Source of the DNA: JANMZO01 sp963763135
GTDB taxonomy: Bacteria > Actinomycetota > Acidimicrobiia > Acidimicrobiales > JANYDT01
Direction of reading: 5' to 3'
DNA: 64,000 nucleotides
NCBI GenBank assembly: GCA_963763135.1
Contig: CAVXNJ010000004.1
Span: forward strand, 248,001 to 312,000
The position numbers were made by a program, and so were the translations under genes. Under the pieces are notes generated by a model, which was not told the origin of the DNA, did no database searches, and was given only the letters and a program-made list of their open reading frames with translations. Shown here piece by piece: positions 20,566 to 29,852 of the stretch (position 1 is its first letter; every line of letters begins with the position of its first letter).

Positions 20566-23370
20566 CTACCGGCTCTCGGTTCGGTTGGTGAGCAAGGCCA
20601 ACAGGTCATCGGCGTACAGTTCAAGGCGCCTCGGACCCATGCCGTCGACCTTCGCCAACGCGTTGAGCGTCTTCGGTTGTGACGCAGCAAGTGCCTGAAG
20701 GTGCTTATCGTGCATGACAACGTAGGGAGGGACACCGTCGGCTTTCGCCCGCGCGCTTCGCCAGGTCCGCAGGCTCTCCAGCAATTCGGCGTCGAGCCCG
20801 GACAGATCCGGGGCCGGGGCCGGCGAGGCACCTCCGCGTTTCTTCTCGGCGCGCCGCTCGGCCACCGACGGTCGCCCGGGGATGCGGGCGGGTGAAGACG
20901 CCGTGGTGGATCCAGCGGCGGTTGGCTTCCCGGCGGTCTTTGGCGGAACCGGCTTGGCCACGAACTTCGGATCCAGTTCGGGAAGAAACGGCGACGGTTT
21001 CGCCGAATCGGTGAGTATTTCGACGTGTTCGATGCCCCGGGTGATGCCTACGTGAAGGATACGACGCTCCTCCTCATCGTCGTCGCTCAAGCGGTGAGGA
21101 AACAGCCCGTCGTTCACCCCGAACAGAATGACCACCGGCCATTCCTGGCCCTTCACCTTGTGAATCGTCGCGAGCGTGATGTCGCTGGCCGCGGCCGACG
21201 ACGATGCCTGCCGGGAACGGTCGATCCGCTGGGCCGGAATCGTCGGGACGTCTTCGTCATCGGGAAATTCGAAGGATCGATCGGAGAACGTGTCGGGTCC
21301 GCGAGAACCCGCCGCCGCTACGGGCGACGGTGCGAGAGCCGACCGGAGCCAGTCTTCGAATCCGGTGGCCACCGGATGGAGATCGGCCACCTGTTCAAGT
21401 GCTTCGAGATCATCGAGGTGGGAGCCACTGGCTGACGCATCGAGCAGGGTCATCGCCTGTCCGAGGCCGACATCGTTCTTGATCGAACGGAGGATGTCAC
21501 GGGTCGTGCCGCGCTTGGCGACCCGGGTGATCTGGGCGAGGTCGGCCGCGAACGCTTCAACTTTGGTGCCGACCTTCGGATCGTCGAGGCTCGACGAGAT
21601 TCGACGCAGTTGGTCGACGGTCATGGTGTTGCCGCGGAACCATTTGTCGATCCACTGGGGCAGCCCGCGTGAGGGTCGGCGGAGAACTTCAGTGAGATCG
21701 CTGACGGCGAAACCGTCGGGATTCGTGGCGATCCGGAGGTAGGCAAGCGCGGCGCGAACGCCGGTGCGTTCGAGGGCTCGGACATCGAGTCCTCCGCTCG
21801 CCGAAATTCCGGCTTCGCGAAGGGCCACCTGCGGGGCGAGGAGCGTCGAGTTGACCCGCGTGAGAACAGCTATGTCGGACAATGGGGTGCCGGCATCAAT
21901 ATGCGTACGTACGAGTTTGACGAGTTCCTGCGCTCCGGCCTGGGTCGCATGCCGGATGACCTGAAGCGAATCGGGTGTCGCTTCGCGATGTGACCTGATC
22001 GTCTTCGAAATGCGACGCTGGTTATGCGAAAGCAGCGCTCGGGCGGCATCGACGACTGCCGGTCGGCACCGGTAGTTGACCTCCAGCGGATGGGTCGCCG
22101 CGTGGGGGAAGAGTTCATCGAAGTTGAGGAGAAACGTCGGGTCCGCGCCAGCATGGCCGTAGATGACCTGGTCGTCGTCGCCCACGCCGAACAGATCGAG
22201 TGCCGGGGTGGCGAGCAGCCGCAACATGAGCACGTGGGCCGGTGTCAGGTCCTGAAATTCGTCGACGAGGAGATGACGGTGTCGGGCCTGCTGGGCCCGG
22301 CGGAACTCGCCGTCGGTGAGAAGCCGTTGGATCGCGCCGTAGATCTGTTCGTCGAAGTCGACCACTCCACGGTCCTGAAGCGCCAAGCGGTACCGGTCGA
22401 ACGCTTCGGCAATTCCTGGTACATCGTCGCGTTCCTCCTCAACCTCCCACGGGTCGACCAGCCCGAGCCGGATCGTGCTCAGCGCTTCGAGGTAGGGGCC
22501 AATTGGATCGACGTTGGCGCGACGGGTCGGCTTGGGTACGAGACCCTCGATGATGCGACGACACTCCCGTTCGTCGAGAACCCGCGGGCGTCCGAGCAGT
22601 TCCCAGCCCAGAGCGTTGAGGGTGACGACCCTCGGGCGAAACGTCTGACAGCGTTGTGCCAGTTCCTCCTGGGCGCGTCGGTTGTAGGCCACGGCGCAGA
22701 CCAGTTCACGCTCGACCTGCTGATGGCCGAGAAGGTGGCGCAATCGTTCGGTGAGCACGCGTGTTTTTCCGCTGCCGGCGGGTGCGACGATCCGTGCCGC
22801 GCCGGACCCGTGGCTGACGGCGGCCATCTGGTCAGGCGCGAGCGGAATTTCCGGGGTTGGGTCCACCGGCGCTGGGACCACCCGCAGCGATCCGAGGTCG
22901 ACGGATTCGCTGTGCACGTAGGTCAGCGCGCCTGCGAGCGGTCCTCTCGGCCCGCCGTCGATCCATGCCTCACGTCCGTCAGGGAGGATGACATCGGTGG
23001 CACCGTCGGGAGTTTCTGCTGCGCCCAGGCGCGAGGCCTTACGGCTCCACCACCATTGCGGTGATGCGCCTTTGCGGGCGTCGTAGTTGTTGGCCCACAC
23101 CAGAAAGTGCAGGCGATCACCGGGCAGGTCGAGATCGGGCGCAAGCTTCCACGGTTCGATGTTGACGGTATCGGGCACTCGCCACTGCGCAGGGTCGACC
23201 AGCAAGCGCACGACCACGGCTCTCCGGTGAAGCCAGGCATCGTGAAGGGCTTCTATCGCTTTCGGTCCGTCGACCATGATCACCTCGGAGCGCTGCCATG
23301 GCTCGGGCGTTGGGTCATCGCCGGAAACGACGACGCCGCGCCCGAACTCTGGTGGTCCGGGAAAAGGCAT
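20566..23370 (-). CDS. UvrD/PcrA-type DNA helicase with HRDC domain
   Basis: 934-residue superfamily 1 helicase. Residues 1-170 form an extension unlike UvrD, with PQWWWSRKASRLG and DGREAWIDGGPRGPLAG. The helicase core follows: Q motif PDQMAAV, Walker A APAGSGKTRVL (about 196-206), VDEFQDLTPAHV (Walker B), GVGDDDQVIYGHAGAD, and C-terminal motifs ATIHKVKGQEWPVV and RRILHVGITRG. A Pro/Ala-rich linker then leads to an HRDC domain (SLRTWRSARAKADGVPPYVV ... LAKVDGMGPRRL). It resembles mycobacterial UvrD2, but the tetracysteine module between core and HRDC is absent. Role: DNA repair or replication. A TACGAT box lies 7 nt before the ATG, so transcription may be leaderless. Confidence 0.93.
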   Translation of the reverse strand: MPFPGPPEFGRGVVVSGDDPTPEPWQRSEVIMVDGPKAIEALHDAWLHRRAVVVRLLVDPAQWRVPDTVNIEPWKLAPDLDLPGDRLHFLVWANNYDARKGASPQWWWSRKASRLGAAETPDGATDVILPDGREAWIDGGPRGPLAGALTYVHSESVDLGSLRVVPAPVDPTPEIPLAPDQMAAVSHGSGAARIVAPAGSGKTRVLTERLRHLLGHQQVERELVCAVAYNRRAQEELAQRCQTFRPRVVTLNALGWELLGRPRVLDERECRRIIEGLVPKPTRRANVDPIGPYLEALSTIRLGLVDPWEVEEERDDVPGIAEAFDRYRLALQDRGVVDFDEQIYGAIQRLLTDGEFRRAQQARHRHLLVDEFQDLTPAHVLMLRLLATPALDLFGVGDDDQVIYGHAGADPTFLLNFDELFPHAATHPLEVNYRCRPAVVDAARALLSHNQRRISKTIRSHREATPDSLQVIRHATQAGAQELVKLVRTHIDAGTPLSDIAVLTRVNSTLLAPQVALREAGISASGGLDVRALERTGVRAALAYLRIATNPDGFAVSDLTEVLRRPSRGLPQWIDKWFRGNTMTVDQLRRISSSLDDPKVGTKVEAFAADLAQITRVAKRGTTRDILRSIKNDVGLGQAMTLLDASASGSHLDDLEALEQVADLHPVATGFEDWLRSALAPSPVAAAGSRGPDTFSDRSFEFPDDEDVPTIPAQRIDRSRQASSSAAASDITLATIHKVKGQEWPVVILFGVNDGLFPHRLSDDDEEERRILHVGITRGIEHVEILTDSAKPSPFLPELDPKFVAKPVPPKTAGKPTAAGSTTASSPARIPGRPSVAERRAEKKRGGASPAPAPDLSGLDAELLESLRTWRSARAKADGVPPYVVMHDKHLQALAASQPKTLNALAKVDGMGPRRLELYADDLLALLTNRTESR

Positions 23371-23377
23371 GGCACTG

Positions 23378-23383
23378 ATCGTA
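23378..23383 (-). promoter_or_regulatory. TACGAT -10 box, leaderless helicase gene
   Basis: On the minus strand TACGAT is followed by exactly 7 nt and then the ATG at 23370. No ribosome-binding site is visible. Confidence 0.5.
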
Positions 23384-23493
23384 GTGACCCCTCTGAGGTC
23401 GACGATGAGGAACCTGGTCGATGGACATCGCTGACGCAGTCGATGGACATGGCTGACGCGGTCGGTGAACGTTGGTCAGCAAACGGTGGAGTC

Positions 23494-24096
23494 TCAGTCG
23501 AGTTCGTACCACCTCAGACGGCAGTCGGAGTCGTCCGGATAGCGCAATTCGCCGGAGGTGAGCGCGATCGACGACCAGCCCTGCGCGTTGATCGAGAGGA
23601 CATCGATGAGGTCGATCCCGTGCTCGGCCAGTTCGCAAGCCGTGAGGCGCCAGTGCTGCTCTTCCGCCTGCGTGGGTGACGTGGACACCGGTGCTGTCAC
23701 GGCGTGTGTGAACGGGAGCATCTCAGCGAGCGGCTCTCGAATAATGCCAAGCACCACCCCGCGAACCGGAACGGTCCAACCACCGGGCGCCGGACGGGTC
23801 ACCTCGATGATCGCGGCGAGGATGGGCTGAAGGTCGTCTGCTGGCGCATTACGCACGGCGAGTGCGGCCAGGACCTCGCGTTCGTCGTTCGTGAACAGCA
23901 CCAGCACGCCCGCCCGGAAATCGGCTGGCTGCGAGAGATCGATCGCATCGATCGCGTCGAACGGGTCGTGTATAGGCCAGTGAGAGCTTTCCGAATCAGG
24001 ATGGAGGGGGCCTTCCGGGTCAAGCCGATCAACCTGAACGAGGCGGGTGGCGGTGGAACGGACGGACGAGCAACGGCGAAAACGTCGGGCGGTCAT
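23494..24096 (-). CDS. Hypothetical protein, 200 residues
   Basis: Not recognised. The start MTARRFRRCSS is very basic, then the protein becomes acidic (HDPFDAIDAIDL). The middle has alternating strands and helices (FRAGVLVLFTNDEREVLAAL; VRGVVLGIIREP), and the end runs HGIDLIDVLSINAQGWSSIA. The layout faintly recalls JAB/RadC-like folds lacking the metal-binding His-x-His, but that is only an impression. Supporting a real gene: a 200-codon frame with amino-acid composition of a folded protein, ending 123 bases upstream of the helicase. Against: no convincing ribosome-binding site and no family match. Confidence 0.6.
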   Translation of the reverse strand: MTARRFRRCSSVRSTATRLVQVDRLDPEGPLHPDSESSHWPIHDPFDAIDAIDLSQPADFRAGVLVLFTNDEREVLAALAVRNAPADDLQPILAAIIEVTRPAPGGWTVPVRGVVLGIIREPLAEMLPFTHAVTAPVSTSPTQAEEQHWRLTACELAEHGIDLIDVLSINAQGWSSIALTSGELRYPDDSDCRLRWYELD

Positions 24097-24223
24097 GGTG
24101 TGCCCCTTTCACAGAAATCAACGCAACACGACGGGGTCCGTCGGGGTGCACGATGAGTTGTGAAGGGGAAGGGTGTCGCTGGCGACCGTCAAAACGTAAC
24201 CGACAGGTATGACAGCCGGCGAG

Positions 24224-24246
24224 TGATCACCTGATCACCTGATCAG
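24224..24246. repeat. Triple TGATCA repeat
   Basis: TGATCA occurs three times at a 9-bp period directly behind the permease gene stop (minus strand), making several short palindromes. It may be a weak terminator or a protein-binding array; no stronger evidence. Confidence 0.35.
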
Positions 24247-24253
24247 CACGCTG

Positions 24254-25186
24254 CTAAATCTTGGCCTGCCGGATCTGAAAACGTTCCCGCAATTTGTCAC
24301 CCATGAAGTTGAACGAAAGCGCCGTCAAACAGATGATGAGCGCGGGGATCAGCGTCACATGCGGGTGCTTCTCGATGTCGGGCTGCCCGGCCACGACCAT
24401 CGATCCCCATGACGGGGTGCCCGGAGGAATTCCGTTGCCCGTGTAGGTCAGGCCGCCCTCGGCGATGATCACGACGGCGAACTGCACCAGCCCGTAGGTG
24501 ATCATGGTGGGTAGGACGTTCGGTAGGAGTTCGCGGACCAGAACCCGAAAGGGCTTGGCTCCATATGACCGCGCTGCGGTCACGAACTCCCGTCCGGCGA
24601 AGCTGATCGTCGTGGCCCGCACGACCCGGGCGATGGCCGGGATGGCGAGAAGTGCCAATGCGAAGATCACCGTGCCGACGCTGGCTCCGCGGATCGTCAC
24701 GATCAGCAGCGCCAGCAGGATCGCCGGAAACGCCAGGATCAAATTGAGGAGGTACTGAACGACCTGGTCGAAGCGACCGCGCACGTAGCCGGAGACCAGC
24801 CCCAGTGACCCTCCGATGAACCAACCGGCGGCCAACGTACACAGTCCGATCAACATCGAAATTCGGGCGCCGACCACGGCACGGGCGAGGAGGTCACGTC
24901 CCTTGGCGTCGGTGCCTAGCCAGTGGGCCTTGGACACGAAGAAGAACCGGTCGATGCTGAAGTCATCGGCGCTCGGAATCGGAAGCAACCGGCCGGCGGC
25001 CGCGCAGATCGCGACAATGCCGACCCACGTCGCCGCTAACCAGAAGCCGACACCGAATTTTGGCGGTGCGTAGTCATTCGAGGGCACCGACTCCGGATCG
25101 ACCGCGTCGGTTGCGATCGGCCCCGGGGAGCCGGCTCGTGCGGATACGTCGTCCGTAGCCGACGAGGTTGTAGGGGAGGCGTTCAT
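24254..25186 (-). CDS. Peptide/nickel-type ABC transporter permease (DppC/OppC type)
   Basis: Inner-membrane permease of the oligopeptide/dipeptide/nickel family; 310 residues. A polar N-terminal tail of about 45 residues precedes the first membrane helix (GFWLAATWVGIVAICAAAG). The periplasmic loop has WLGTDAKGRDLLARAVVGAR, the hallmark of the OppC branch. The later EAA-type loop FVTAARSYGAKPFRVLVREL contacts the ATPase. Its ATG overlaps the upstream permease stop by 4 bases. No ATPase gene follows before the transcript ends near 24250, so it must borrow an ATPase from elsewhere. Confidence 0.92.
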   Translation of the reverse strand: MNASPTTSSATDDVSARAGSPGPIATDAVDPESVPSNDYAPPKFGVGFWLAATWVGIVAICAAAGRLLPIPSADDFSIDRFFFVSKAHWLGTDAKGRDLLARAVVGARISMLIGLCTLAAGWFIGGSLGLVSGYVRGRFDQVVQYLLNLILAFPAILLALLIVTIRGASVGTVIFALALLAIPAIARVVRATTISFAGREFVTAARSYGAKPFRVLVRELLPNVLPTMITYGLVQFAVVIIAEGGLTYTGNGIPPGTPSWGSMVVAGQPDIEKHPHVTLIPALIICLTALSFNFMGDKLRERFQIRQAKI

Positions 25187-26127
25187 GCCCGCACCGAGAT
25201 TCTTGGGTCGAGTGCGCTGTACAGAAGATCGACCATCAGGTTGGCGACGACGAAGCCCACCCCGATGATCATGATCAATCCGACGGCTACGAGATAGTCA
25301 CGTTGCGACACTGCGGTGATCAACGTGGTGCCCGCACCGGGCACCGCGAACACGCGTTCCACGATGATCGAACCTCCGATCAGATGACCGATGTTGACAC
25401 CGGCGAGGGTCATGAGCGAGAACACCGACGGACGAAGAGCATGGCGGAACAGAACGGTACGATCCGACAGGCCGCGCACTTTGGCGAAGTCGATGAAGTC
25501 CTCCTGCAGGGTGCTGATCATGTCGGATCTGAGGATGCGCATGTAGACCGGCGCCTGGGCGAGCGCGATCGTCAACGCCGGGAGAAAAAGAGACTGGATC
25601 TGTTTCCACAGCCCTTGCACGTCGGTCGGATAGACCGTTGGAAACCAGTGGTACCTCAGGCCGAAGACCAGGGCCAGGAGAATTCCCGACACAAAGGTGG
25701 GTACGGAAAGCAAACCGGCCGCCAAGGCGTTCGCCCCGCGGTCCACTCGCGTCCCGTTCCGGTAACCGAGGTAGACACCCAACGGAACGGCGATGAGGAG
25801 TGCGAGAAGCTGCGCGCCCAGCATCAACTTGAATGAAAGCAGCAGCGGTGCCCCGATCAGTTTCGAAACGGGCTGTCGGTTCTGGTACGAATCACCGAGA
25901 TCTCCGGTCACTGCGTGCGAGACATACGAGACGTATTGTTCCGGGAAGGTCCGGTCGAGTTTCAGATCCTTCCGGATCTGGGAAATCGTCGTTTCGTCGG
26001 CCCCGCTCCCGGCGATCTGCTGAGCAGGATCGCCGGGTAACCATTGCAGTGCGCCGAACGAAACGACGCTGAGTCCAATGATCAGGAGCAGTGCCGCCAA
26101 CGTGCGTTGGCGGACGAGCAACCACAT
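25183..26127 (-). CDS. Peptide/nickel-type ABC transporter permease (DppB/OppB type)
   Basis: 314-residue inner-membrane permease, partner of the downstream OppC-type protein. It has the standard N-terminus (RTLAALLLIIGLSVVSFGAL), then LPGDPAQQIAG and an external domain with KLDRTFPEQYVSYV. About six membrane helices follow, with the cytoplasmic ATPase-docking loop FIDFAKVRGLSDRTVLFRHA and the C-terminal segment GGSIIVERVFAVPGAGT. Three bases separate it from the binding-protein gene and it overlaps the next permease by four, so the three genes form one tight operon. Confidence 0.93.
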   Translation of the reverse strand: MWLLVRQRTLAALLLIIGLSVVSFGALQWLPGDPAQQIAGSGADETTISQIRKDLKLDRTFPEQYVSYVSHAVTGDLGDSYQNRQPVSKLIGAPLLLSFKLMLGAQLLALLIAVPLGVYLGYRNGTRVDRGANALAAGLLSVPTFVSGILLALVFGLRYHWFPTVYPTDVQGLWKQIQSLFLPALTIALAQAPVYMRILRSDMISTLQEDFIDFAKVRGLSDRTVLFRHALRPSVFSLMTLAGVNIGHLIGGSIIVERVFAVPGAGTTLITAVSQRDYLVAVGLIMIIGVGFVVANLMVDLLYSALDPRISVRA

Positions 26128-26130
26128 GGG

Positions 26131-27891
26131 TTAACGCTGGCTGATGAAGCCGAGCGGGAATGCCCCGGTCGGCGAGCTCTGCCACTCTTTGCCATCGGGC
26201 AGCGTCGGCGTACCCATCTGGAAATCGGAGTTCACGGCGACGCCCCAGGTTGTGGCCGCCGTGATGATCATCGGCCAGTCATTGATGAGCTCGCCGGAGA
26301 TCGTGTCGGCCGCCCGCTTCCGGACGACGGGGTCCGAACTTGAACGGAGCTGATCGAAGGCGGCATCGACGATGCCGTTCTTCCAGCGCATGTAGTTCGA
26401 GGTTGCGGTTCCGATCGGAAGAGCGCTTTCGCTGTGGAACTGACGGCGAAGGTCCTCGGGATCAAGCGCTGACTGGAAGCGGAAGGTGCCCGCTTGGAAA
26501 TCACCGGTCTGAATCTGACGGACGTACGCAGCCTGTTCGGCAGCGACGATCTTCACCTTCACGCCCGTCTTTTCCCACAGCTGCTGAATCGTCTGCGCGC
26601 TTTCGATGTTTTCCGGAACAGCGCTTGTTCCGAGCGTGATTTCGACTGGCTTACCCGTTGACTTCACGACGTCGGCGATGAGGGCTTTGGCCTTGTCGAC
26701 ATTGGGGCTGGGATAGAGGCCGGTGAGCTTTGACGCGTCGCCGGGAACGAACGGCACGTCGATGATCTTGAGGATTCCGGCATTGTTGATCTCGTTCAAG
26801 GCAACCCGGTCGGTGGCCAGAGCCAGTGCCTCACGAACTCGTTTATCGGCCGTAGGCCCAGTGGCCATGTTGAAGAGAATGTTGTTGATGCCGGGATTCT
26901 TGTTGATCTCGAGGAGCGAGGCTTTCTTGCTCTTTTCGAGATCTTTCAGTTCAGCGATCTTCAGGGGATTGACCGTGTGCATGCCCTGGACTGCGCCGGA
27001 CTTGAATGCGGTCACGCGGGCGGTCTCCTCGGTGATCACCTTGAAGGTGATCTCGTCGAGGAAGCCGTAGTCCTTGCGCCAGTAATCCTTGTTCTTCGTG
27101 ACGGTCAGGGAATCGTTGACCTTCCACTCCTTGAACACGTAGGGGCCGGTGCCGATCGGCTTGTTGCGCCCTTGCGCATCCTTCAACTGAGCCGGGGCCA
27201 CCATCGCACTCTGCTGGTTGACCAACACGGCCGGGAAGTTGACGAACGAGCCGTTCAGCGAGATTTTCACCGTCGAGGCGTCGACCACCTCGACTGCCGT
27301 GATCGGGCGGAACAGCGCCGCGGTTACGGCTCCGGTCTTGCGGAGATCGTCGAGGTTGGCCTTGACGGCGGTGGCGTCGAATGCCTCGCCGTTGTGGAAC
27401 TTGATGCCCTTGCGAAGCTTGATGGTCCACTCGTCGTACTTGCCGCTACCCGTGATCGACTCGCAGAGGTAGCACTGCGGCCCGCCTGCTGCATTCGGCA
27501 TCACCAGGTTCTCAATCATCGTGCCGCGCACAAGATTCGAGGCCATGGCCCACTGGACCGCCGACGGCGTCCAGCCGCCCGACGTTTCCGCTTCGATCGC
27601 GAACACCATCTTGCCGCCCGATTTCGCGCCGGTGGCAGCGGGTGCCGCTGTGGCTGCCGGTGCTTTCGTCGTTGTGGCGGCGGCTGCCGTCGTGGTGGTG
27701 GCGGTCGTCCAGACCGTCTTTCCCTTGGCGTTTTTCTGGCAGGTCAGGCCCGACTTGGTTGTGCCCACTTCAGACGCCTTGCAGGCGCTGTTCGGTTTCG
27801 GCGCAGATGTGGCGGCTTGCGCTGTTGGCACAGCCACGCCGGTCAAGACTGCGGCCAAACCGACAAATAGACGGATCGGATGCTTCCCCAT
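26131..27891 (-). CDS. ABC transporter substrate-binding protein, family 5
   Basis: Extracellular solute-binding protein for peptide-type ABC import; 586 residues from ATG 27891. A longer frame to 27993 lacks a signal-like start. MGKHPIRLFVGLAAVLTGVA is a signal peptide. Next comes a short domain with two cysteines (ACKASEVG ... SGLTCQKN), an Ala/Thr-rich linker, then the SBP_bac_5 domain (GGWTPSAVQWAMAS ... LRKGIKFHNGEAFDATAVKA ... PIGTGPYVFKEWKVND). There is no lipobox Cys right after the signal, so it may be held by the linker or released. It is first in the operon with the two permeases. Confidence 0.92.
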   Translation of the reverse strand: MGKHPIRLFVGLAAVLTGVAVPTAQAATSAPKPNSACKASEVGTTKSGLTCQKNAKGKTVWTTATTTTAAAATTTKAPAATAAPAATGAKSGGKMVFAIEAETSGGWTPSAVQWAMASNLVRGTMIENLVMPNAAGGPQCYLCESITGSGKYDEWTIKLRKGIKFHNGEAFDATAVKANLDDLRKTGAVTAALFRPITAVEVVDASTVKISLNGSFVNFPAVLVNQQSAMVAPAQLKDAQGRNKPIGTGPYVFKEWKVNDSLTVTKNKDYWRKDYGFLDEITFKVITEETARVTAFKSGAVQGMHTVNPLKIAELKDLEKSKKASLLEINKNPGINNILFNMATGPTADKRVREALALATDRVALNEINNAGILKIIDVPFVPGDASKLTGLYPSPNVDKAKALIADVVKSTGKPVEITLGTSAVPENIESAQTIQQLWEKTGVKVKIVAAEQAAYVRQIQTGDFQAGTFRFQSALDPEDLRRQFHSESALPIGTATSNYMRWKNGIVDAAFDQLRSSSDPVVRKRAADTISGELINDWPMIITAATTWGVAVNSDFQMGTPTLPDGKEWQSSPTGAFPLGFISQR

Positions 27892-28203
27892 GTTTTTCCC
27901 CCTGGATCTGAGTCGCTCGGGCGATTTCGCCAAATGTGCCGGCCACCTGTAGCTCCATGATGTGTTGGACGCTAAGCCGCCGAAACAATACATGACTAAA
28001 ATGGTCGGGAATTGAAGAATGCCCGTCGGTGTTGCGAATGAAGGTTGTTGCGATCTTTGCCAGTCGACTGTCAGTTACACAGTCGGCTCGCGGTTGCTGA
28101 CCGGATTAGCAGAGCGCTAACTCGACAGTCCGCGTTTTTACCACCGGTGAACGTCGACTGCCAATCGCGCGCCACAGTAGCTTCTCCGACTAGAAATCAG
28201 AAG
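27892..28203. promoter_or_regulatory. Divergent intergenic region with GTCGACTG repeats
   Basis: 312 bases between two divergent genes with no gene visible. CGACTGT (28065-28071) and ACAGTCG (28079-28085) form a 7-bp inverted repeat. GTCGACTG occurs at 28063-28070 and again at 28153-28160, and the reverse-complement-related CGACAGTC lies between them. Such repeated half-sites could bind a regulator of the transporter operon or the phosphatase. No certain -35/-10 pair was found. Confidence 0.4.
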
Positions 28204-28764
28204 ATGCCTGAAGTCTTTGCCATCAGACACGGCCAATCGGAGTTCAACCGCATCTGGGGTGAGACCGGGGTCGATCCGCTCATCCGCGACGCACCGCTTT
28301 CGGTCGAGGGCCACGCTCAGGTGGCGAAGGCCCGCGCCGCAGTTTTGGCGCTCCAGCCAACCCTGGTCATCACTTCGCCGTTGACCAGGGCGATTCAGAC
28401 GACGCTCGGCCTGTTCGGTGACGCCGGCGTTCCTATCGAGGTCAGCCCGTTACATCGGGAGCGAGTCACCAACTCCGACGACGTCGGCTCCGCCGCGTCG
28501 GATCTCCGGACGGCGTTTCCGCTTCTCGCGTTTGATCACCTTGACGAAGTGTGGTGGTACGACGGACCGAAAGATTCGCTCGGTGTTCCGGTCGAACCCC
28601 ATGACCACTTCGAAGGACGCATCAATGCGTTTCTCGAGGACCTGACCGCTCGGTCGGAGGATCGCATAGTCGTGGTGGGGCACGGCACGTTCTTCCACCG
28701 TGTTCTGGGCGGGGTGCACCTTGGCAACTGCGAAATAGCGCCGCTGCCGATCGCTCGCGAGTGA
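28204..28764 (+). CDS. Histidine phosphatase (phosphoglycerate mutase-like)
   Basis: 186 residues from ATG 28204, where homology begins (MPEVFAIRHGQSEFNRIWGE). RHG at residues 8-10 contains the phospho-accepting histidine. ITSPLTRAIQTT carries the second arginine and VVGHGTFFHRVLG carries the C-terminal catalytic histidine. It belongs to the branch-1 histidine phosphatases; the substrate cannot be read from sequence, but the short size suggests a small-molecule or broad phosphatase rather than glycolytic mutase. The frame stays open upstream to 28045, but those residues do not look coding. Confidence 0.88.
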   Translation: MPEVFAIRHGQSEFNRIWGETGVDPLIRDAPLSVEGHAQVAKARAAVLALQPTLVITSPLTRAIQTTLGLFGDAGVPIEVSPLHRERVTNSDDVGSAASDLRTAFPLLAFDHLDEVWWYDGPKDSLGVPVEPHDHFEGRINAFLEDLTARSEDRIVVVGHGTFFHRVLGGVHLGNCEIAPLPIARE

Positions 28765-28779
28765 GCCGCGTCGAGTTTG

Positions 28780-29679
28780 CTATACGTCGGCGGACGCTGC
28801 GGCGTGCGACGTGATGTGGCCGGTGAGAAGTACCCACAGCGGATCGGGGAGATCGTGCCCCATATCTTCGATCAACTCCAGACGGGCTCTTGGAACCAGT
28901 TCGGCGGTGCGCTGACCACCCGACGGCGTGATGAGGGTGTCGTCGAGTCCGTGAATCACGAGCGTCGGCACACTGAGCGACTGAAGCCCTTCGGCCCGGG
29001 ATCCCGACGCCACGATCGCGCCGAGTTGGCGCGATGCTCCTTCGGGGTAGAAGGAACGGTCGAACGACTCGCCCGCCCGTTGACGGATTGCATCGAGATC
29101 GCGGTACTTCTTTGACATCCAGATCGTCCAGGTGTCTGCAGCGGATTGCACGTACGCCTCGCGCTCGGTGGGGGACGGGGCCAGAAGCGCGGCCTGGGCT
29201 TCGGGGGCCGACTGCCCGTATTCGACTTCCCCGGTCATCGACATGATCGACGTAAGCGACAGGCATCGCTCGGGATGTTCGATCGCCATTGTTTGCACGA
29301 TCATTCCGCCCATCGAAGCGCCAACGATATGCGCTCGTGCTATTCCGACATGGTCGAGGACCGACCATGCGTCGGTGGCCATGTCAGACAGCGTGTACGG
29401 GACTTTGCCTTCGAGCAACTCCGGTTGGTTCAGCATGAGGGCCGTGAGGATCTGGTCCATGTCGACGGTGACACCGTCGTGCTTCGATGACAGTCCGCTG
29501 TCGCGGTTGTCGAACCTGATCACGAAGTGGCCGGCATCGGCCAGGTGCTCGCAGAACCCGACCGGCCAGCCGGTCATTTGCGCGGTGTAACCCATCACGA
29601 GCAGAAGTGGGCTACCGCTCGGTGAACCGAACGTTTCGTATTCAAGCGTGATTCCAGCCGGATTCGTAAACGAAGACAT
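28780..29679 (-). CDS. Alpha/beta hydrolase
   Basis: 299 residues from ATG 29679 (MSSFTNPAGITLEYETFGSP). Features of the fold are LLLVMGYTAQMTGWP (oxyanion loop), FDNRDSGLSS, the nucleophile elbow GASMGGM (Ser near residue 105), then LVIHGLDDTLI with the acidic residue and DMGHDLPDPLW with the catalytic histidine. It resembles the pentapeptide/aclacinomycin-esterase-like hydrolases common in actinobacteria; the substrate is unknown. A TACGCT box exactly 7 nt before the ATG supports this start over the longer frame to 29823. It is convergent with the phosphatase gene, 15 bases apart. Confidence 0.88.
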   Translation of the reverse strand: MSSFTNPAGITLEYETFGSPSGSPLLLVMGYTAQMTGWPVGFCEHLADAGHFVIRFDNRDSGLSSKHDGVTVDMDQILTALMLNQPELLEGKVPYTLSDMATDAWSVLDHVGIARAHIVGASMGGMIVQTMAIEHPERCLSLTSIMSMTGEVEYGQSAPEAQAALLAPSPTEREAYVQSAADTWTIWMSKKYRDLDAIRQRAGESFDRSFYPEGASRQLGAIVASGSRAEGLQSLSVPTLVIHGLDDTLITPSGGQRTAELVPRARLELIEDMGHDLPDPLWVLLTGHITSHAAASADV

Positions 29680-29686
29680 GTCGCCC

Positions 29687-29692
29687 AGCGTA
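29687..29692 (-). promoter_or_regulatory. TACGCT -10 box, leaderless hydrolase gene
   Basis: On the minus strand TACGCT is followed by 7 nt and the ATG at 29679, matching the spacing seen at mihF, priA, uppS and the helicase gene. Confidence 0.5.
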
Positions 29693-29852
29693 GTGGGGCC
29701 CACCCGGCTGTTCCTTGCGCGGGTGCTGCCCGAGGTGACGCGATCGTCCTGTGGGTGGTCCCGCGTGCCCGGGTGGTGTTTGGTTGTTTCGCTTTGGTGC
29801 CACTCGGGCGCGGTGGTGCGCATCGAGGTTTGTCGCCTTGGGACAACTGGCG

